Of a DNA stretch of 36,621 bases, positions 32,480 through 36,621 are shown in pieces. The stretch is from an uncultured Bacteroidales bacterium. GTDB taxonomy: Bacteria; Bacteroidota; Bacteroidia; Bacteroidales; WCHB1-69. The DNA lies in the NCBI GenBank assembly GCA_905235135.1, contig CAJOKR010000007.1, positions 1 through 36,621 of the forward strand, in the 5' to 3' direction. The notes under the pieces were generated by a model. The model was not told the DNA's origin. It searched no databases and saw only the letters and a program-made list of their open reading frames with translations. Numbering within the stretch: position 1 is the first letter of the stretch; each line of letters opens with the position of its first letter. The translations under genes and the position numbers were made by a program.

Positions 32480-33253
32480 TTAATTGCGGTTGCGGTTATC
32501 ACGGCGTTCGCCTCTGCGCTCACCGCCTCTGCGGTCGTCGCGGTCGCGGCGCGGTCCGCGGAACATCTTCTTGCCACCGCCTGAGGGGCGTTGTTCCTTG
32601 GCGGCCTCGTTGGCGAAAAGGTCGCGTCTGCCATAGACGATGCCTCTGCAGATCCACACTTTCACGCCGATGCAGCCGTAGGTGGTGTGAGCCTCGACGG
32701 GAGCGTAGTCGATGTCGGCACGCAGGGTGTGCAACGGAATACGGCCATCTTTGAAGTGCTCAGCGCGGGCGATTTCAGCGCCGCCGAGACGGCCGGCCAC
32801 GGTCACCTTGATACCTTCAGCCTGAGCGCGCATGGTAGCGGAGATGGCGGTCTTGACAGCCTTCTTGTAAGTCACGCGGCCCTCGATTTGGCGGGCGATG
32901 TTCTGAGCGACGAGCTGTGCGTCAAGGTCGGGGCGTTTCACCTCGTTGATGTTGATTTGGATCTCCTTGCCGGTGATCACTTTCAGTTCCTCTTTCACGC
33001 TATCGACTTCAGCTCCGCCCTTGCCGATGATGACGCCGGGACGGCCTGCGCTGATGGTGACGGTGACGAGTTTGAGGGTTCTTTCAATGTAGATTTTCGA
33101 AATGCCGGCTTTTGAGAACTTAGCATTTAAATACTTTCTAATTTTGTCATCTTCGACGATTTTACCGGCGAAATTTTTGCCGCCGTACCAATTAGAGTCC
33201 CAGCCTCTCACAATTCCGAGGCGTAAGCCGATAGGATTAACTTTTTGACCCAT
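32480..33253 (-). CDS. rpsC: Small ribosomal subunit protein uS3
   Basis: A 257-residue protein at the mRNA entry channel. [20 protein letters not shown] starts the N-terminal domain. A KH domain holds [20 protein letters not shown], and the C-terminal domain contains [17 protein letters not shown]-like sequence ([17 protein letters not shown]) and [13 protein letters not shown]. About 40 extra C-terminal residues are almost only R, G, D, E and N ([20 protein letters not shown]), a disordered tail. Confidence 0.98.
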   Translation of the reverse strand: MGQKVNPIGLRLGIVRGWDSNWYGGKNFAGKIVEDDKIRKYLNAKFSKAGISKIYIERTLKLVTVTISAGRPGVIIGKGGAEVDSVKEELKVITGKEIQININEVKRPDLDAQLVAQNIARQIEGRVTYKKAVKTAISATMRAQAEGIKVTVAGRLGGAEIARAEHFKDGRIPLHTLRADIDYAPVEAHTTYGCIGVKVWICRGIVYGRRDLFANEAAKEQRPSGGGKKMFRGPRRDRDDRRGGERRGERRDNRNRN

Positions 33254-33265
33254 ACTTAATGTTCT

Positions 33266-33703
33266 TTATTTTTGTGATTCTTCAATATTTGCGGGTTGCA
33301 TGTTCTCCTCGTTGCGGTCGCCGAGAATCAGCGTCACGTGGTTGGAACGTTTGCGGATGCGGGCTGCGCGGCCTTGGGGGGCGGTGCGGATGCGCTTCAG
33401 CATTCTGCCGCCGTCCACCATGATGGTCTTGATGTAGAGGTCGGCGTCTTCGAGGCGCTTGTTCTCGTTCTTCACCTGCCAGTTGGCGATAGCCGACTTG
33501 AGCAGCTTGAGGAGTTTTTCGGATGACTCCCGACGGGAGTACTTCAACACATTCATGGCGTAATCTACGTTCTTGCCACGAATGACGTTGGCCATAATTC
33601 TGGTCTTGCGCGGTGAGGTCGGATTATCCACTAATCGGGCCACGTACACCGTTTTCATTGCTTCTTTACGCGCATTTGCCGCGTTTTTCTGTTTTACACT
33701 CAT
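33266..33703 (-). CDS. rplV: Large ribosomal subunit protein uL22
   Basis: A 145-residue protein lining the exit tunnel. RLVDNPTSPRKTRIMANVIRG, MNVLKYSRRESSEKLLKLLKSA and the beta-hairpin MVDGGRMLKRIRTAPQGRAARI are diagnostic. It is the first gene of the cluster here. rpsS, rplB, rplW, rplD, rplC and rpsJ, which normally precede it, are absent, and a promoter lies 97 bp upstream instead. Confidence 0.98.
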   Translation of the reverse strand: MSVKQKNAANARKEAMKTVYVARLVDNPTSPRKTRIMANVIRGKNVDYAMNVLKYSRRESSEKLLKLLKSAIANWQVKNENKRLEDADLYIKTIMVDGGRMLKRIRTAPQGRAARIRKRSNHVTLILGDRNEENMQPANIEESQK

Positions 33704-33799
33704 TGTTATTTTAGACTTTTATTACTTTATATTTTTCTGATATTCAATCAGTTAACTACCTAATAAGTACCCTTTTTTCGGACCTTATCAAATTGGCGG

Positions 33800-33830
33800 C
33801 AAAAATAGTCTTTTTTTGCATATAATCAAT
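33800..33830 (-). promoter_or_regulatory. Promoter of the rplV-rpsE ribosomal cluster
   Basis: On the minus strand TATTTTTG (33800-33807) is followed by CCGCC, and ATTG (33827-33830) lies 19 bp upstream, close to the TTTG-N19-TAnnTTTG pattern. The 96-bp A/T-rich leader before rplV contains a small CTGAT/ATCAG hairpin. This makes the cluster a stand-alone transcription unit. Confidence 0.7.
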
Positions 33831-33909
33831 ACCTTACAGATTTTTTTTTCAACAGCTCCGCGAAGTTATCAACAATCGGTGAATTGAGCGGATTGAGCAG
33901 ATGTGTTGG

Positions 33910-33976
33910 TCGGCGAGTTGGGTGGATTGAGCGAAAAACTGTTGAAATTCTTCGCTCAATCCGTAAAATTCGCCGA
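33910..33976. repeat. Nested 67-bp hairpin
   Basis: A perfect 12-bp stem (GGATTGAGCGAA at 33924-33935 with TTCGCTCAATCC at 33951-33962) closes a 15-nt loop. An outer 7-bp stem (TCGGCGA with TCGCCGA) is separated from it by 7 nt on each side. Extra GGATTGAGC and TTGAGCGGATTGAGC units precede it at 33884-33900. It lies just past the DUF4139 stop codon but lacks a T tract. Confidence 0.85.
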
Positions 33977-33990
33977 CAAAATTTCGCCGA

Positions 33991-35634
33991 TTACCAGGCG
34001 ATCGTGCGGTCCGATGGATGCTTCACGCTGTAGGTTACCACGAAGGTGCGCGTTTCGCCGGGGTTCAGCTCCACGTCCCAAGTCACCGCGCCGATATCCT
34101 TTTTGTCGTAGGTGGCATTGGGCGTTACGGTCACGTCCTTCACCTCGATGTCCTTGTCGTTGGAGATCGGGTACTGTTCCTTCAGGGTCAGCTTTGCGGT
34201 GCGGTTCAGGTTGTTCTTGACGGTTATTTTGTATGACTGCGTGACCGTCGTGCTGTTGCCCACGTGCTTGGTGCTGCAGTAGTCGCGTTGCTTCTCGCGC
34301 TTCACAGTCATGCGCGGCTCGGTGGTGAGCGTCAGCGTGATCTGACTTTCAGTGTCGTTCGGACGCAGGGTGGTGCGGCCCACGAAAGTATTGTTGAACG
34401 TCACCGTGGCTTCGCCCGGCAGCAGGTTGTACTTTTCGTAGTCAGAAAGCATTGCGATGAGGTATGTCTCGTCCGATAATTTCGGCACGCTGTAGTACTT
34501 GAAATCGGCCTTAATGTCGTAGCTCTTCAGGTCAATGAGCTTCTCTTTGCCGTTGCCGGGGATGTCGTAAGGAACCGCAATAGCGTATGTAACCTGAATG
34601 TCTTGATCCTCAACCTCCACGAAATCACTCATCACCAGAGGGTTTTGTCCGGGGGCGCTGGACACGCCTTCCAGGGTGGAACGTGCGCTTTCATCAGTAC
34701 TGTAGGAGACCGAATTGCTGAGGGCGGTATATCCTTTGGCTACGGAGCCATAACGGTTTGGTTGCGACCGTTGGAAACTCAGGAACCAGGCCTTGAACAC
34801 CGGTGCCACGGTGGAACGGTTCGGGGTGGCGTTGGAGAGGGTGAGTTTCACGTTCTCCCAGTCCAAACCGGTTACTTGACGCACTTTCGCCTTGGACTGC
34901 AATGTGATTGTCTTGTCCATTGACGGAATATTGATGTCGTAACACGGCACCCACTGAGCCATATTAGTGAAATAGGAGATGGTGAATGTGGTGGTGATGT
35001 TTTCTGGCACACTGATGGAGAGACGCAACATGCCGTTGAGCTGCGAGTTATCTGTCTCGTCTTGCTTAATCTGGTTCGTCAGTCGTGTGATTGTCTGCCG
35101 CAGTTTCTCAATCTTCTTATTATCCTTGTCGATGCTTTTCTGCAGTTCGGCGGCCTTGGTGCGGTAGAGCTCCATGTTCGCGTTGATGTCGGCGATGGAG
35201 ACGGTGCCTTCCTTCTGGCTCATGTTGTTCTGCGTGCCGTCGGTAACGAGTTTGAGCATTTGAGCGTATATGGTCAGTTCGTTCAGCGTTTCTTTCAGCT
35301 GATCTTGGTAGAGGTCAAGGGAATCTTGGAGTTTTTTGATATGGGTTGCCTGCTCTCGCGGAGTGAGGTAGTCCGTGGAGAACTCCGTGGCGGAAATGAG
35401 CACGCCATTGGCCTTGACTTTCAGACTGTTGATTTCGATATCCGGACTCAGTCCGTCGATAATCACCTCCTGACTGCCGCTCTTGAGGGTGGCGGAGGCG
35501 GTGTGAGTGAGGGCGGCACCGCGAAGATAGACGGTGGCTTCAGTTAGCTTGGCCGAAATCTGTTTCTGGGCCTGCATCGGAAGTACGAGTCCGAGACATA
35601 GGCCAGTCAGCACGAAAAATCTTTTTGTTGTCAT
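33991..35634 (-). CDS. DUF4139/DUF4140 (MuiA-like) exported protein
   Basis: A 547-residue protein. The signal peptide is MTTKRFFVLTGLCLGLVLPMQA. The DUF4140 N-terminal domain (ATVYLRGAALTHTASATL, about 30-125) leads into a coiled coil (about 95-195: KKLQDSLDLYQDQLKETLNE, AAELQKSIDKDNKKIEKLR). The DUF4139 beta-rich part runs to the end, with WVPCYDINIPSMDK, GLDWENVKLTLSNATPNRS and NPGETRTFVVTYSVKHP. The family includes proteins named after mucoidy inhibitor A, but the biochemical role is unknown; a cell-envelope location is inferred from the signal. No TAnnTTTG promoter is seen in front. Confidence 0.88.
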   Translation of the reverse strand: MTTKRFFVLTGLCLGLVLPMQAQKQISAKLTEATVYLRGAALTHTASATLKSGSQEVIIDGLSPDIEINSLKVKANGVLISATEFSTDYLTPREQATHIKKLQDSLDLYQDQLKETLNELTIYAQMLKLVTDGTQNNMSQKEGTVSIADINANMELYRTKAAELQKSIDKDNKKIEKLRQTITRLTNQIKQDETDNSQLNGMLRLSISVPENITTTFTISYFTNMAQWVPCYDINIPSMDKTITLQSKAKVRQVTGLDWENVKLTLSNATPNRSTVAPVFKAWFLSFQRSQPNRYGSVAKGYTALSNSVSYSTDESARSTLEGVSSAPGQNPLVMSDFVEVEDQDIQVTYAIAVPYDIPGNGKEKLIDLKSYDIKADFKYYSVPKLSDETYLIAMLSDYEKYNLLPGEATVTFNNTFVGRTTLRPNDTESQITLTLTTEPRMTVKREKQRDYCSTKHVGNSTTVTQSYKITVKNNLNRTAKLTLKEQYPISNDKDIEVKDVTVTPNATYDKKDIGAVTWDVELNPGETRTFVVTYSVKHPSDRTIAW

Positions 35635-35670
35635 ATATATAATATTGTATGGTGAAAATCACACGGATAT

Positions 35671-35709
35671 TTGAGACTTGAGACTTAAGACTTGAGACTT
35701 GAGACTTTT
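35671..35709. repeat. TTGAGACTTGAGACTTAAGAC direct repeats
   Basis: Five imperfect 7-bp units (TTGAGAC/TTAAGAC) in tandem, upstream of the DUF4139 start. The opposite strand equals the AGTCTCAAGTCTTAAG units at 35801-35846, so the two tracts form an inverted pair around about 90 bp. The remaining intergenic sequence (35710-35800) shows no gene. Confidence 0.8.
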
Positions 35710-35800
35710 GGGTCGAGAATGAATCACTATAGTTGTATGAATAATACAATTTAGAAGGACTTCATCTCCAACTTATGGTTTAAAATCGAAAACCATGCGT

Positions 35801-35846
35801 CTTAAGTCTCAAGTCTTACGTCTAAAAACTTACGTATCACGTCTTA
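35801..35846. repeat. CTTAAGTCTCAAGTCTTACGTC repeats overlapping a stop codon
   Basis: Degenerate AGTCTTA and ACGTCTTA units. The last one contains the TTA (35844-35846) that is the TAA stop of the T9SS gene on the minus strand. Related units lie at 2036-2058 and 23459-23490. Confidence 0.75.
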
Positions 35847-36621
35847 ACTTTTCACCACTTTACGTACGGCCACTACTTTTCCGTTCTTCACCGCTTTCAC
35901 GAAATAGAAACCGTAAGCATACTGGGACATGTCAATTTGGACTGTCTGCAGGTACATGTCGGAGATGTTAGTCTTCATATAGATTAATTTTCCGTATGCG
36001 TCGAACAGGTGGATTTCGTCCGGAGTCCATTCTTCATTGTTCCTTGTACATTGTACATTGAGGATGCCGGAGGTGGGGTTCGGATAAACGATCATGGAAA
36101 CTTCGAGGTTGTACTCTTCAATTCCGACGCTGGTGGTTAGGTGCATGGTCACCACGCTGTCGCAGCCGTTTGCGGCGGTGAGTGTCTGCACGTAGTCACC
36201 GGATGCGCAGTAAGTTTCCCCGTTCCAGGTGTAGCAGCTGTCGGAGGTATCAATCGTGATTTCGGAGGAAACCGGGTGGTTGATGGTGAGGTTTAGGGTC
36301 ACCACGGAGTCGCAGCCCTCCGCATTGGTCAGCGTGAAGGTCGGGGTGCTGGTGGATTCGGTGTAGGTCTGTCCGTCGATCCAGGTGAAGCTGTCGCAAG
36401 CCACTTGCGTGTCAATGCCTGTTGTGGAGTGGTTGACGGTGAGGTGCAAAGTGACCACAGAGTCGCAGCCTTCAGCATTGGTCAGCGTGAAGGTCGGGGT
36501 GCTGGTGGATTCGGTGTAGGTTTGTCCGTCGATCCAGGTGAAGCTGTCGCAAGCCACTTGGGTGTCAACGCCGGTTGTTGAGTGGTTGATAGTAAGATGC
36601 AACGTTACCACGGAGTCGCAG
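35844..36621 (-). CDS. Repetitive T9SS type A surface protein, 3' part (5' end outside window)
   Basis: The reading frame is open to the right edge, so only about the last 259 residues are visible. Two full units and part of a third of a 51-residue repeat are present, each with NHSTTG, DTQVACDSFTWIDGQTYTES and NAEGCDSVVTLHLT. A diverged unit follows (DSCYTWNGETYCASGDY, AANGCDSVVTMHL). The last 85 residues are a type A sorting domain with MIVYPNPTSGILNVQ, IHLFDAYGKLIYMK and GFYFVKAVKNGKVVAVRKVV. The DNA units are nearly identical at a 153-bp spacing. It is a probable cell-surface adhesin or fibre; the binding target is unknown. Confidence 0.9.
   Translation of the reverse strand, partial: CDSVVTLHLTINHSTTGVDTQVACDSFTWIDGQTYTESTSTPTFTLTNAEGCDSVVTLHLTVNHSTTGIDTQVACDSFTWIDGQTYTESTSTPTFTLTNAEGCDSVVTLNLTINHPVSSEITIDTSDSCYTWNGETYCASGDYVQTLTAANGCDSVVTMHLTTSVGIEEYNLEVSMIVYPNPTSGILNVQCTRNNEEWTPDEIHLFDAYGKLIYMKTNISDMYLQTVQIDMSQYAYGFYFVKAVKNGKVVAVRKVVKS

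Noticed and set aside
36168-36621. Possible CRISPR-like array because of evenly spaced repeats
   Set aside because: The repeats are contiguous coding units of 153 bp with no spacers and translate to one continuous protein.

Overview
The window looks like a chromosomal segment of a member of the Bacteroidota, most likely order Bacteroidales. The evidence is two type IX secretion (T9SS) C-terminal sorting domains of type A and one of type B, a DUF4295 gene beside rpmG, DUF4230, DUF5106 and FISUMP proteins, a glycogen-type GH133/GT4/GH57 operon, and repeated TAnnTTTG promoter elements with almost no Shine-Dalgarno sequences. I see no rRNA, tRNA, CRISPR array, insertion sequence, phage or replication origin.

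Layout. 0.4-1.9 kb (minus): DUF4295, rpmG and obgE. 2.2-6.3 kb (plus): a short-chain fatty acid transporter, a foldback repeat, then an outer-membrane porin-like protein tightly coupled to an inner-membrane GATE-domain transporter. 6.5-10.9 kb (minus): a 1250-residue surface protein with SBBP, PKD and type B sorting domains, behind maf. 11.0-15.5 kb (minus): a three-gene alpha-glucan operon (debranching enzyme, glycosyltransferase, GH57). 15.7-18.9 kb (minus): a 1075-residue choice-of-anchor J/D protein with a type A sorting domain. 19.2-22.6 kb (plus): NAD(P)H-hydrate dehydratase, a DUF5106/thioredoxin-fold protein and terC. 22.7-24.1 kb (minus): two DUF4230 genes, the upstream one cut by an in-frame stop. 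24.2-27.9 kb (minus): a decayed, 5'-truncated MBG/FISUMP surface-protein gene in four pieces. 28.0-33.7 kb (minus): 13 ribosomal protein genes from rplV to rpsE with their own promoter and terminator. 34.0-36.6 kb (minus): a DUF4139 protein and the 3' end of a repetitive T9SS surface protein that runs off the right edge.

Most notable points. (1) The ribosomal block is a cut-out piece of the S10-spc operon. Nothing that normally precedes rplV (rpsJ to rpsS) or follows rpsE (rpmD, rplO, secY) is present, and a truncated pseudogene starts about 30 bp past the rpsE terminator. (2) A family of 28-bp palindromes has constant 9-bp arms and different centres that remain self-complementary. They sit directly at gene 3' ends, and one supplies the stop codons of two convergent genes. 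(3) A perfect 16-bp inverted repeat brackets the promoter and start codon of a DUF4230 gene so that inversion would still give an in-frame start. (4) Stop and frameshift lesions cluster between 23.6 and 27.9 kb and are not seen elsewhere.

I did not find a clearly new multi-gene system. The strongest candidates for something undescribed are the palindrome family and its link to stop codons, the possible promoter inversion, and the split ribosomal operon. All calls rest on reading motifs by eye; no database search was possible.
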